Assembly (NCBI GenBank): GCA_016284515.1
Contig: JAEEOY010000079.1
Location: 1-34,032 of the forward strand
Direction of reading: 5' to 3'
Source of the DNA: Kiritimatiellia bacterium
Lineage (GTDB): Bacteria; Verrucomicrobiota; Kiritimatiellia; RFP12; UBA1067
DNA length: 34,032 bases
Position numbers and translations under genes: made by a program. The notes below the pieces were generated by a model, which saw only the letters and a list, made by a program, of their open reading frames with translations, did not search any database and was not told the DNA's origin. This document shows, in pieces, positions 13,649-23,500 of this stretch (the first letter of the stretch is position 1; each line of letters begins with the position of its first letter).

Positions 13649-15046
13649 ATGTTCAAAATGAGAAAGCTGTTCTTCGCCGCGTTTGCGGTGACCTTTGCGG
13701 GAGCGCTTTTCGGCGTCCCGGTAAGCTCCATCACCCCCGAGCCGCAGAGCAGTGATCCGGACAACTGGTGGCAGAAGCGCTTTGCAGAGAAGCAGGAGCT
13801 CGTCAAGAAGGGCGGAAGCGAGGTAGTGTTCATCGGCGATTCGATTACGCACGGGCTCGAGGGCAGCGAAGTCTGGAAGACGAAGCTGGCCGTCGCTCCC
13901 TACAACGCCCTCAACCTCGGGTTCGGCGGCGACCGGACAGAGCACGTCCTGTGGCGCCTTGACCACGGCGAGCTCGACGGATACAAGGCGAAGGTCGTTG
14001 TGCTGCTCATCGGCACCAACAACACGGGGCACCGTTCGCGCGCTGACGAGACGCCCGTCGACACGATCATCGGGATCAACGAGGTGATCCGCAAGATACG
14101 CTGGAAGCAGCCTCAGGCCAAGATCATCCTTCATCCGATCTTCCCGCGCGGGGAGAAGCCGGACGACGAGCTTCGCGTCCGCAACGAGATTGTCAACAAC
14201 TCCATCCGCCAGCTTGCGGACGGGCAGACGATCTTCCTCTGCGACTTCAACGACCTGCTTACCGAGCCCGACGGGACGCTCTCGAAGGAGATGATGCCCG
14301 ACTTCCTCCATCCCGGACCCAAGGGGCAGAAGATATGGGTCAGGTCCGTCCTTCCCCTCATCAACAGGCTTCTCGCCGCATCGGGCGATGACCTTCCGCC
14401 TGCCGCGCGCGCGACGGCGCGCAGGCTCCCCGAGTACGTCGGGCGCATGACCGACCGCCGCCGCAAGGCGATGGAGAACAAGGGCGGAACGTTCGACGTC
14501 GTGTTCCTCGGCGACTCCATCACCCATGGCTGGGAGGGTCAGGGACGCGAGGTGTACAAGAAGCTCTGCGAGGACTACAAGATCCTCAACCTCGGGCACA
14601 GCGGCGACCGCACCGAGCACCTCGTGTGGCGTTTCCTCAACGGAGAGCTCGAGGGCTACAAGACGAAGATGTTCATGCTCATGATCGGCACGAACAACGG
14701 CGGCGACTCCGCGGAGGACGTCGCGGCGGGCGTGAAGCGCATCATCGAGATATGCCAGGAGAAGCATCCCGAGGCCAAGATGCTTCTTCTCCCCATCTTC
14801 CCGAGGAACGACAACGCGCGCAACAACCACCGCATCAAGAACGAGAAGACGAACGAGATAATCAAGACGTACGCGGACGGCGACAAGGTGATCTGGTGCG
14901 ACTTCAACGACAAGTTCCTTGAGCCTGGCCCGGACAAGGTCCTGCCGCGCTCGCTCATGCCCGATCTCCTTCACCCCAACCACGACGGATACCTCATCTG
15001 GGATGCAGCGGTGCGTCCGTACTTCAAGAAGATCTGCGGCAAGTAA
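13649..15046 (+). CDS. secreted tandem SGNH/GDSL hydrolase
   Basis: A 465-residue secreted protein with two complete SGNH esterase domains. A signal peptide (KMRKLFFAAFAVTFAGALFG) covers about residues 1-22. Domain 1 has FIGDSITHG (Ser65), the block III GTNN and DFLHP (Asp218, His221). Domain 2 has FLGDSITHG (Ser290), GTNN again and DLLHP (Asp439, His442). Both catalytic triads are therefore intact, and the domains look like an internal duplication of a PAF-acetylhydrolase-like GDSL esterase. Such enzymes remove acetyl or other acyl groups, here probably from polysaccharide. ATG 13649 is chosen over 13658 because AAGGAG is nine bases upstream. The CotH gene follows 23 bases later, so the two are probably one operon. 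Confidence 0.9.
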   Translation: MFKMRKLFFAAFAVTFAGALFGVPVSSITPEPQSSDPDNWWQKRFAEKQELVKKGGSEVVFIGDSITHGLEGSEVWKTKLAVAPYNALNLGFGGDRTEHVLWRLDHGELDGYKAKVVVLLIGTNNTGHRSRADETPVDTIIGINEVIRKIRWKQPQAKIILHPIFPRGEKPDDELRVRNEIVNNSIRQLADGQTIFLCDFNDLLTEPDGTLSKEMMPDFLHPGPKGQKIWVRSVLPLINRLLAASGDDLPPAARATARRLPEYVGRMTDRRRKAMENKGGTFDVVFLGDSITHGWEGQGREVYKKLCEDYKILNLGHSGDRTEHLVWRFLNGELEGYKTKMFMLMIGTNNGGDSAEDVAAGVKRIIEICQEKHPEAKMLLLPIFPRNDNARNNHRIKNEKTNEIIKTYADGDKVIWCDFNDKFLEPGPDKVLPRSLMPDLLHPNHDGYLIWDAAVRPYFKKICGK

Positions 15047-15069
15047 TTCAAGTGCAGCGAGGAGCCGGA

Positions 15070-18000
15070 ATGAAGACCTGTCTGTTTTATCGCAAGCGAT
15101 TCGCATTGCGGCTTGCAGTTGCAAGTGCAATGGCGATCTGCGCCGTCGCCGCTAAGGCGGCGCCATGGTTCGACGCAGGGGTGTCCGCGTACGAGTCATG
15201 GCCGGACGATGGAACGGACAAGGTCGTTGCCGGCGCAGGCACTTGGACCGGCACGGATTCCGCGCAGCTCGTCGGCGGTGAAGACGGAGCCAGGCTAAAA
15301 CTCGAATCCGACGGGCCGGTCCCGCTGGGCTTCGACGCGGCGGTGACTAAGCAGATTGCGGACGACAGGCCGTCGATCTCCACGACCGTCCGCTTTTCCG
15401 GGTCCGACGACGCACCTCAGCTCGACCCAGTCGACAAGGCGATGGTCACGGTCGCGTCGGTCGACGGCGTCCCGCGTTACTTCGGCCTCGGCTTCGACCC
15501 TGATGGCGGGACGAACGTCCTATACGTCCTGGAGGGACCAGAGCCGGACGAAAACGCGGATGTGCTTCTTGGATTTGCGTTCAAGGTTGAGGGCGGCGCG
15601 ACTTACATCAAGTACACGATCGACGGGACACCCCTTACCCTTGCTGGTTCTGAATGGATTCTCACAAGCCTTGCCTCCGGCAACGAATCTGTTTCATCCG
15701 TCTGCTATGCAGGCATCGGAGACGTCGTCTCCCTCGCCGGCGAAGTCGGTTCGGACGAGCCCGCCGTGACCAAGACGCTGACGATCCCCGCGCTAGAACA
15801 CGTCGTCATAGAGTCCGTAAAGGTCGCCGGCACCGACATTGCGTCCGACGGCGAGGGAAACTACGTCGTGACGCAGGGGTCGGTCGTGACCGTGACGTTC
15901 ATGCCGGACCCCGGCTGGGCGCTTAACGTCGCGTCGATGACTTTCATTGTCAACGATGACATGACGCTTCCGGAGACGGGACGTCCGACCCCGGTAAACG
16001 TGGCCGCGACGGTGACGATCAACGAGGTGATGGCGAAGAACGGATCTACGTTGTCCACGAAGCGCGGATTCGAGGGGCTGGACTGGGTCGAGCTATACAA
16101 TTCCGGAGACGACGACGTTGACCTCACCGGATGGTACATGGGCAATGACCCGACGAAGAAGACGAAGAAGTGGCCTCGCATCGAGGGAAGCTGCGTCGTC
16201 CCCGCGAAGGGGTACAAAATCGTGTGGTTCGACGGCGACGCCCTCAACGGCGACTGGGCTCCGGACGAGGCCCATGTAGAGGCGAACATCTCGACGGACG
16301 CCGGCAAGCACACCGTGTTCCTCGCATCCGCGGCCGCGACATCGGCCATCGTGCAGCAGATCAGGATGCCCGGTGGCGTCAAGGACGTCTCTTACGGACG
16401 CGGACATCTTTCGCGCACGCTCATCTCCTCAACGTCGACAGCCGAATACAAGGCCGGAGGCGGGGAATGGACGCCGGTTGACGGGTCTGTCGGCATGAGC
16501 GCCGCGGCCGGAGGCTTCACTGTCGTTAGCTACCAGATCAACAAGGATGTCGGCAACATGGATGTAGTAGATGCGTGCCTGGTCGATCCGTCGACATGGA
16601 AGGATGGCTATCCCGTCACCAACACGACGCAGACGCTTGCGTTCGCCGGTACCAACCAGACGCCAAGTTTTGACCTGAATCTCTACAGCTCTTTCCCTGG
16701 TGGCGTTTCGGGCAACAACTTCATCTGCGTCGCGACAGCGACGATCCAGATTCCCGAGAAGGGGGACTGGACGTTCGACGTCGGTTCGGACGACGGATTC
16801 AGCGCAAAACTTACGCGCCTCGACAGGAAATGGGGCTGGGAGAGCCGCGGCTCGCGCGGATACGGACACTCGAGTGCGACTTTCAACCTCGAGGCGGGCT
16901 CCTACGAGGTGGAGGTACGCTACTTCAACGCCGGCGGTGGCTATGTGATGGACTTCAGCGCCGCGAAGGGCCGCACGGGCTTCAATGCCGAAACGTTCCG
17001 GCTTGTCGGAACGGGCGACGTCGTCCATGCGGGCGCGCTCGGCGCGCAGGTCGCGGCGGACGTTTCGGACGAGATGATCGGCAAGTCGAAGTCGCTCGAG
17101 TGGAAGACGACGTTCACCCTCGACGAGACGCCGGTCGCGGCGGATGGCTTCCGCCTCCTCGTCAAGTATGCCGACGGATTCTCCGCGCGCGTCAACGGAA
17201 CGCAGGTCGCCTTTGTCGCGGCGAATGCGCCGCGTGCCGCCGCGGATGCGCTCAGGGCGCAGGAGTTCGCCGTCGATCCGTCTCTCGTCGTCAAGGGCGT
17301 CAACACGCTCGAGATCACAGCTGAGAACGATGCGATCGGCGACACCGAGTTCTATCTTTCGGCCGAGCTGGTCCATGACATGTCGGAGGACCTGTATGTG
17401 TATTTCCCGTCGCCCACGCCCGGCGCGGCGAACGCCGGCAGCGGACGCACGGGATTCACGCCGAAGGTGGCGTTCAGCGAGGCGCACGGATGGAAGGACG
17501 AGGCGTTCGACCTCGCGCTCTCCTGCCCCGACAGCGCTACGGCCGTCATCTACTACACTCTCGACGGAACCTCGCCCGTCATCGGCGCGCCGAAGACGTT
17601 CCGCTACACTGCGCCTTTCCGCGTCGACAAGACGACGGTCGTGCGCGCCGCGGTCCCAGACGTCGATTCGATTCTCCAGATTGACGCGTCCGCGACGTAT
17701 CTCTTCTACGACGACGTGATTTCGCAGGATGCGTCCGTACCGGAAGGCTTCCCGGCTGACATGGCGGTCAACAGCCAGCGAATGCTCTACGGATTCGACA
17801 CGGCCATCACGCAGGGCGACGCCGATACGCGAGAGCGGCTGAGGCGCGGCCTCACGGAAAATACGCGCACCGTATCGCTGGTGATCGATCCGAAGAACCT
17901 TTTCGACGGCGCGAGCGGCATATATGTCAACGCCTCCGGCAACGGACGAATCTGGGAGCGCCAGACGATGGTCGAACAGATCAATCCGATGGACCATGCA

Positions 18001-20493
18001 GACGAGTTCTCCGTTTCGGCCGGGCTCCGCATCCGCGGCGCAGTCAGCCGCGGCTCCGGTTTCGCGAAGCATTCGTTCCGTCTCTTCTTCCGCAGCGAGT
18101 ACGGCATGGGCACGCTCGCGCATCCGCTGTTCGGCGACGAGGGAGCGGACGAGTTCGAGAAGATCGACCTGCGCACGTCCCAGAACCACTCCTGGGCGCA
18201 CGACGAGGATGGCGACACGTTCATCCACGAGTGCTTCTCCCGCGACTCCGAAGGAGCGATGGGCACGACGTACAACCGCAGCCGCTACTACCATCTCTTC
18301 ATCAACGGCGTCTACTGGGGGCTCTACCAGACCGAGGAGAGGGTTGACCAGAACTACGCCGAGAGCTACAACGGCGGCTCGGCGGAGAGCTACGACGTCG
18401 TGCGCACCTCGCAGCCCGGATACAACACGGGAGTCGTCGAAGGCGAGACTGCCGCATGGACGGAGCTCTGGCGCATCACCACGCAGGAAGGGTACGGAGA
18501 GGGACACGAGGCGAACTACAACAGAGTGCTCGGACTCAACCCAGACGGTACGCGCAATCCGGACTATCCGATACTCCTCAACGTGACGAACCTCATCGAG
18601 CACCTACTCTCGGTCCACTTTGCAGAGGACTCCGACGCGCCAGTCAACGGCGGCGGCTGGGCAAACAACCTTATCGCCTTCCGCAACCGGAACGACGGCG
18701 AGGGCAAGGAGGACGGCTTCCTCTGGAACCGCCACGACGCGGAGCATTCGCTCGGCTTCGGCGGCGGAGCCAACCAGGTGAAGTCGCTCATCTTGAGCAC
18801 GCCCGAGCAGCTCAATACCGATCCCAATAAAGACATGCGTGCGATCAGCAACTTCAATCCGACCCTGCTCAACTACGAGCTGATGGCGAACGCGGAGTAC
18901 CGACGCATCTTCGGCGACCTTGTGTACAAGCACATGGTCAAGGAAGGCGGCGCGCTTACCGCGCCAGCTGCGGAGGCGCGCTACCGCAAGCGCATGGCCG
19001 AGATAGACGACGCGGTCGTAGCCGAGTCCGCGCGCTGGGGCTACAAGTACGGGACAAAGCGCAACCGCCAGAGCTGGCTCAACAGCTGCAACGACCGCAT
19101 CAACTTCATCAACCAGAGGCTGACATACCTCATCGCCGAGTACAAGCGGCGTGGATGGTATCCGTCCATAGACGCGCCCACGGCGCTCGACGGAGCGGGC
19201 GCGCCTGTCGTAGACGGACAGACCATTGGCGCGAAGGAAATGCTGTACCTCACCGGAAGCGGAGCGGGAACAGTCTACTACACGACCGACGGGAGCGATC
19301 CGCGCGGCGCGGACGGAGCGCCTTCCGCCGCGGCCATCGAATACTCCGGCGCCTCGCCGGTGCCGGTATATGTCCCTGCGATCGCAAGGGGGGAAGCCTG
19401 GAAATACTTCGACGAAGGCTCCAAGCCCGCGGAGAACTGGACGGCGTCCAATTACGCCGACACGTCGTGGAAATCAGGCGCGAGCCGCCTCGGCTTCGGC
19501 GGCAACGGCTCGTTCGCCACGGCGCTGAACAGATATGTCGGCGGAGGCTCGTCTGGCACCCAGGTGACGACGTTCTACTTCCGCAGGAAGTTCACGATGC
19601 CGGACGGCGCAGAGTCCATTACGGCGCTCAAGGCGTCGCTTGACTGCGACGACGGATATATTGCCTATGTAAACGGCGTGGAAGTCGGACGCGATCAGGT
19701 CAATTCGACCGACTACAGCGCGTTTGCGACGGGGACAAACATGGGCGAGAGGGAAGCAGTCTGGACGTTTCCAGCAGGTACGCTCGTCGAAGGCGAGAAC
19801 GTGATCGCGGTAGAAGTCCACCAGTGCAACGCGAATTCCTCCGACGCCTGGTGGAACCTCGGTTTGTCCTATGCGAAGGCCGGGAACGTCGAGGGGGGAA
19901 TCTCCGTGCCCCCCAGCGGACTTTCGATATGCGCTCGCGTCGTTGACGGATCTGGTGAATGGAGCGCGATTTCCGAAGTGTCCGTGAATGGCGTGATGCC
20001 GCAGGTACCGATTATCGCGGACGGCACGGAGGTCGGCACGGTGGACGGATCGGTCGCCACGATCGACACGGCATTGGCAGGCTCGGGGACGCAGATATTC
20101 ATCCCCGCAGGGGTGAGCGAGGTCAGGATGTCCGCAAAGGACTCTGACGCAGCGGTGATCGACACGACGGACTATTACGCCGGCTCGCTCGTTCCGCAGG
20201 ATGGCACGGTCACGCCCGCGCTTAACGAGTCCGTCGTCAAGCCTTCCTTCGTGGAGTCATCCCCGAAAGCAGGCGACGCCATCGTCGTCACTTCGGTTGG
20301 CGTCCGGCTGACGGTCTCGGCCAAGCCCGGACTCTACTACACGCTTGCGCGCAGCGCTTCCGCCGACGGAACATACGAGCCTGTGGAAGAGGCGAAAGTC
20401 CAGGCGAAGTCCGGCTCGTCGTTCGTCACCTTCGACGTGGAGAAGGGTGCCGAGCCTGCGGCGTTCTTCAAGGCCGAAGCCTCCGACAGGTGA
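15070..20493 (+). CDS. giant secreted CotH / lamin-tail / PA14 / chitobiase-type protein
   Basis: A 1,807-residue extracellular protein. A long signal peptide covers about residues 1-33. The lamin-tail domain starts near 316 (INEVMAKNGST, DWVELYNSGDDDVDLTGW). A PA14-like domain spans about 487-650 (WTFDVGSDDGFSA). A chitobiase C-terminal-type module is at about 798-881 (VIYYTLDGTSPV). The CotH kinase-like domain spans about 930-1300, with NGVYWGLYQTEERVD near 1076 and WNRHDAEHSLG near 1219. A second chitobiase-type module (VYYTTDGSDPRG) is at about 1371-1437, followed by a jelly-roll-like domain at 1443-1604 (DDGYIAYVNGVEVGRD). CotH proteins can phosphorylate surface proteins; here the set points to attachment to, or organisation on, a polysaccharide surface. 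ATG 15070 has GAGGAG six bases upstream. No sorting signal is seen at the C-terminus. Confidence 0.88.
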   Translation: MKTCLFYRKRFALRLAVASAMAICAVAAKAAPWFDAGVSAYESWPDDGTDKVVAGAGTWTGTDSAQLVGGEDGARLKLESDGPVPLGFDAAVTKQIADDRPSISTTVRFSGSDDAPQLDPVDKAMVTVASVDGVPRYFGLGFDPDGGTNVLYVLEGPEPDENADVLLGFAFKVEGGATYIKYTIDGTPLTLAGSEWILTSLASGNESVSSVCYAGIGDVVSLAGEVGSDEPAVTKTLTIPALEHVVIESVKVAGTDIASDGEGNYVVTQGSVVTVTFMPDPGWALNVASMTFIVNDDMTLPETGRPTPVNVAATVTINEVMAKNGSTLSTKRGFEGLDWVELYNSGDDDVDLTGWYMGNDPTKKTKKWPRIEGSCVVPAKGYKIVWFDGDALNGDWAPDEAHVEANISTDAGKHTVFLASAAATSAIVQQIRMPGGVKDVSYGRGHLSRTLISSTSTAEYKAGGGEWTPVDGSVGMSAAAGGFTVVSYQINKDVGNMDVVDACLVDPSTWKDGYPVTNTTQTLAFAGTNQTPSFDLNLYSSFPGGVSGNNFICVATATIQIPEKGDWTFDVGSDDGFSAKLTRLDRKWGWESRGSRGYGHSSATFNLEAGSYEVEVRYFNAGGGYVMDFSAAKGRTGFNAETFRLVGTGDVVHAGALGAQVAADVSDEMIGKSKSLEWKTTFTLDETPVAADGFRLLVKYADGFSARVNGTQVAFVAANAPRAAADALRAQEFAVDPSLVVKGVNTLEITAENDAIGDTEFYLSAELVHDMSEDLYVYFPSPTPGAANAGSGRTGFTPKVAFSEAHGWKDEAFDLALSCPDSATAVIYYTLDGTSPVIGAPKTFRYTAPFRVDKTTVVRAAVPDVDSILQIDASATYLFYDDVISQDASVPEGFPADMAVNSQRMLYGFDTAITQGDADTRERLRRGLTENTRTVSLVIDPKNLFDGASGIYVNASGNGRIWERQTMVEQINPMDHADEFSVSAGLRIRGAVSRGSGFAKHSFRLFFRSEYGMGTLAHPLFGDEGADEFEKIDLRTSQNHSWAHDEDGDTFIHECFSRDSEGAMGTTYNRSRYYHLFINGVYWGLYQTEERVDQNYAESYNGGSAESYDVVRTSQPGYNTGVVEGETAAWTELWRITTQEGYGEGHEANYNRVLGLNPDGTRNPDYPILLNVTNLIEHLLSVHFAEDSDAPVNGGGWANNLIAFRNRNDGEGKEDGFLWNRHDAEHSLGFGGGANQVKSLILSTPEQLNTDPNKDMRAISNFNPTLLNYELMANAEYRRIFGDLVYKHMVKEGGALTAPAAEARYRKRMAEIDDAVVAESARWGYKYGTKRNRQSWLNSCNDRINFINQRLTYLIAEYKRRGWYPSIDAPTALDGAGAPVVDGQTIGAKEMLYLTGSGAGTVYYTTDGSDPRGADGAPSAAAIEYSGASPVPVYVPAIARGEAWKYFDEGSKPAENWTASNYADTSWKSGASRLGFGGNGSFATALNRYVGGGSSGTQVTTFYFRRKFTMPDGAESITALKASLDCDDGYIAYVNGVEVGRDQVNSTDYSAFATGTNMGEREAVWTFPAGTLVEGENVIAVEVHQCNANSSDAWWNLGLSYAKAGNVEGGISVPPSGLSICARVVDGSGEWSAISEVSVNGVMPQVPIIADGTEVGTVDGSVATIDTALAGSGTQIFIPAGVSEVRMSAKDSDAAVIDTTDYYAGSLVPQDGTVTPALNESVVKPSFVESSPKAGDAIVVTSVGVRLTVSAKPGLYYTLARSASADGTYEPVEEAKVQAKSGSSFVTFDVEKGAEPAAFFKAEASDR
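17217..17234. repeat. CGCGGC-RNATGY-GCCGCG palindrome inside the CotH gene
   Basis: Centre GAATGC. It is read out of register with the in-frame RGxCAA copies and gives the residues AANAPR. Confidence 0.7.
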
Positions 20494-20505
20494 CCGCGGC
20501 GGCTC

Positions 20506-20534
20506 GTGCGCAAATTTCACGATTTTTTTTGCGC
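20506..20534 (+). promoter_or_regulatory. 29-base upstream element, copy 2
   Basis: Begins GTGCGCAAATTTCACGA, continues as a run of eight T and ends GCGC. The ends form a perfect inverted repeat, GCGCAAA (20508-20514) and TTTGCGC (20528-20534). It matches the element at 13503-13531 at 26 of 29 positions, with the same 60-base offset to the -10 box. It lies in the 87-base gap between the CotH and GH2 genes. Confidence 0.6.
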
Positions 20535-20562
20535 GGTTGCCACGCTTTACCCGTAAAAAATA

Positions 20563-20571
20563 TGGCATAAT
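20563..20571 (+). promoter_or_regulatory. extended -10 (TGG-CATAAT), leaderless start
   Basis: TATGGCATAAT ends nine bases before the ATG of the GH2 gene. No Shine-Dalgarno sequence fits in that space, so the mRNA probably begins two to four bases before, or at, the ATG. Confidence 0.6.
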
Positions 20572-20580
20572 ATAACTACC

Positions 20581-23500
20581 ATGAAAAGACTCATTGTAGC
20601 GTTGTCCGCAATTGCGGTGTTCGGAGCGTTCGCAGGCGAACGCGTGGTGCAGGGACTTGGCGGCGAAGGCTGGAGCCTTTGGCTCGACCGGAAGGCCGAG
20701 TACAAGTCCGACAAACTCCACCTTAATCCCGTTGACGCGGCGAAGATCCGCGACGGGCGTGCGGACTGGCTCGCGCCGGTCGACGCGAAGGCGCTGACCG
20801 TTGCCGGGCCGACGTGCGGATGGGACTCGCTCTTCGTGAAGCGCGTCTCCTGGACGAAGGCCGAGGACGCGTGGAAGGACGGTTCGCTGAGCATAGACGT
20901 CTCCGTTCCTGGCACGGTCGAGGAGTACTTCTTCGACTCCATCTCCGGCAACCGAAAGGGCGAGCGCGAGACGGGCGACTACAAGGGCGTCAGCTGGTGG
21001 GGCCGCAAGTTCACCGTGCCTGCGTCCGCGAAGGGGCGCCGCGTGGCGCTCTTCTTCAAGGAGGGCATCCGCCAGCGCGCCGAGGTGTTCGTGAACCGCA
21101 AGCTCGTCGGATACGAACTCGTCCTGCAGTCGCCGTTCGAGGTGGACGTCAGCGATGTCGTGAATTTCGGCGGAGAGAACGAGCTCGCCGTCAGGATCAC
21201 GGACGCGAACGGAAACTTCGGTTGGGGCGACTACTCCTGGACGAAGTGGGGCGACACGATGTTCCCGCTCTCGCACGGCTTTGGCGGCATCCCCGGAGGT
21301 ATCGACCTCGTAGTGACGGATCCCGTCCGCGTCGCGGACGTGTTCGTGCGCAACAAGGCGAAGCTGCGCGACATCGACACAACCGTAGAGATCGTCAACT
21401 CGTCCGCCTCTCCCGCGTCCGTTTCCGTTGAGGCGGCGATCGTTGAGAACTGGGCTGCGAACAAGCCGGTGAAGAATCCGAAGACCGTCTTCACGAAGTC
21501 CGTCGGCAAGGTTTCCGTTCCCGCCGGCGCGACGAAGACAGTGGACTTCAACGCCGTCGTCAAGGACGCGAAGCTCTGGGAGATTCACAATTCCCACCTC
21601 TACGACATGGTCGTGACGCTGAAGGACGCGAAGGGCGCGATTGTCGACCGCTACACCGCCCGCTTCGGATTCCGATTCATGGAGGCGAAGGGCGTAGGAA
21701 CGGACGCGCAGCTGTGGCTCAACGGACGCCGCGTGTTCATCCTCTCCGCGATCAGCTGGGGCTACTGGCCGTCAAACGGAATGTTCCCGACACCAGAGCT
21801 TGCGCGCAAGCATGTCGAGTCCGCCGTGAAGCTCGGCATGAACATGCTCAACTGCCACCGTTGCCGCGGCAACGAGTCGATTCTCAATGCGGCGGACGAG
21901 CTTGGCGTGATGTACTACGAGGAGCCGGGCGGATTCAGCTCCTACCGCACGAAGCCAAACGACAAGCTCGACGGCGTTGACCAGTCGATCGCGCACGAGA
22001 TATGCCGCCAGAAGTTTCTCAGGATGGTGAAGAACCACCGCAACCACGCCTCGCTCATGATCTACAACATGGTCAACGAGCCTGGCTGGGAGCCCGACGA
22101 CCTCACGAAGGAGGACATGGCGCTCGCGCACCTCATCGACCCGACGCGCCTCATCGTGTACGGATCCGGCTTCATGGGCATCGGCAAGCCCGAGCCCCGC
22201 AAGCTCAACATGCTGCCGTATTCGCAGGAGCAGAACATCACGGGCTTCACGGATGTCCACAACGCGAGCGCGTCGCCTGGCGTGTACGTCGACTCCAACT
22301 ACTCGTCTTCCACAGGCTTCGCCCGCAACGAGCGTGCGCAGACCGAGCTCTTCATCTGGGGAGAGGAGGGCGCGCTTGCCGCTCCGCCGCAGCTCGAGCT
22401 TATACAGGCCGCAAAGAAGGGCAAGCCCAACGGATGGGACGGACAGCAGTACGACCTCTGGTACGAGGGGTACAAGTCCTATCTCGAAAAGAAGGGGCTT
22501 ACCGCCGCGTTCCCGTCCGTCACCGACCTCATTACGTCGATGGGCAACATCCAGTACTACGAGCACGGACGTCTCCTCGAGAACGCCAGGATCGCGGACG
22601 GATGCGAGGCGTACATCTTCAACGGCTACGAGTCGATGAAGGACGACAACATCTCCGGATGCGTCGACTGCTACCGCAACCTGAAGGGCGATCCGAAGCT
22701 CGTCAACCAGTACATGAAGCCGCTTGTGATGTCCGTGAAGGCCTGCGACAAGCTCGGTGCCGTCGGTGACGTGAACACGCTCGACCTCTGGGTTGTCAAC
22801 GAGTACGCCATTCCTGCCGGTTCCTACGGCGTGAAGGCGCGCGTAAAGACGCCGACCGGCAAGGTGCGCGAGCTACACAAGGGGTCCGTCAAGGTTTCCG
22901 GCGGCGCGAAGTTCAGCGACCTCGCCGCGGAGAAGATCGGAGTCGCTCTCGACGACGGCCCTGGGTACTACAAGATCGCCGCGGAGCTTCTCGACGCCCA
23001 GGGCAAGGTGCTCGCCGTGGGACATGACGAGATGCTCGCCATCGACGTGAAGGGCGCGAAGATTGCTTCGAAGTGCGCAATCGTCGGCGGCGGAGAGGAG
23101 TACGTTAAATTCGCCGAGTCGATCGGCGCGGACCTGAAGCGTTACGATCCCTCGATGGGGCGCCTCGACGGCATCCTTCTCGCTCCGACGGACCTCGGTC
23201 AGCAGTTCCGTCCTGTTCCCTCGTTCAACTTCCGAGCGAAGGACGGCGTGACGCCCGGTCTCAACCTCGACCACTTCCTCGGCAAGAAGTTCGAGACGCC
23301 CGTCGGAGAGCGCATCTCGACGGCGGCGATCGACTTCGACCTCAAGTCGAAGCTGATGCCTGGCTACGACATTGTCGGACTCGGCAACTACTCCGTCCGC
23401 TGGGAGGGCTTCATCGTCTGCGACCACACCGGCGAGATCGAGTTCGAGTACACGTGCGACGACGGTGCGCGCGTGTGGTTCGACGGAGAGCTTGTGGTCG

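Noticed and set aside
16429-18603. Long minus-strand open frame (over 700 residues) inside the CotH gene
   Set aside because: It is rich in Arg, Val and Asp/Glu, as expected of antisense reading of GC-rich codons, and lies opposite a gene with clear domains. The same applies to the long minus-strand frames at 13514-15130, 20257-21597, 24888-26507 and 32307-33755.
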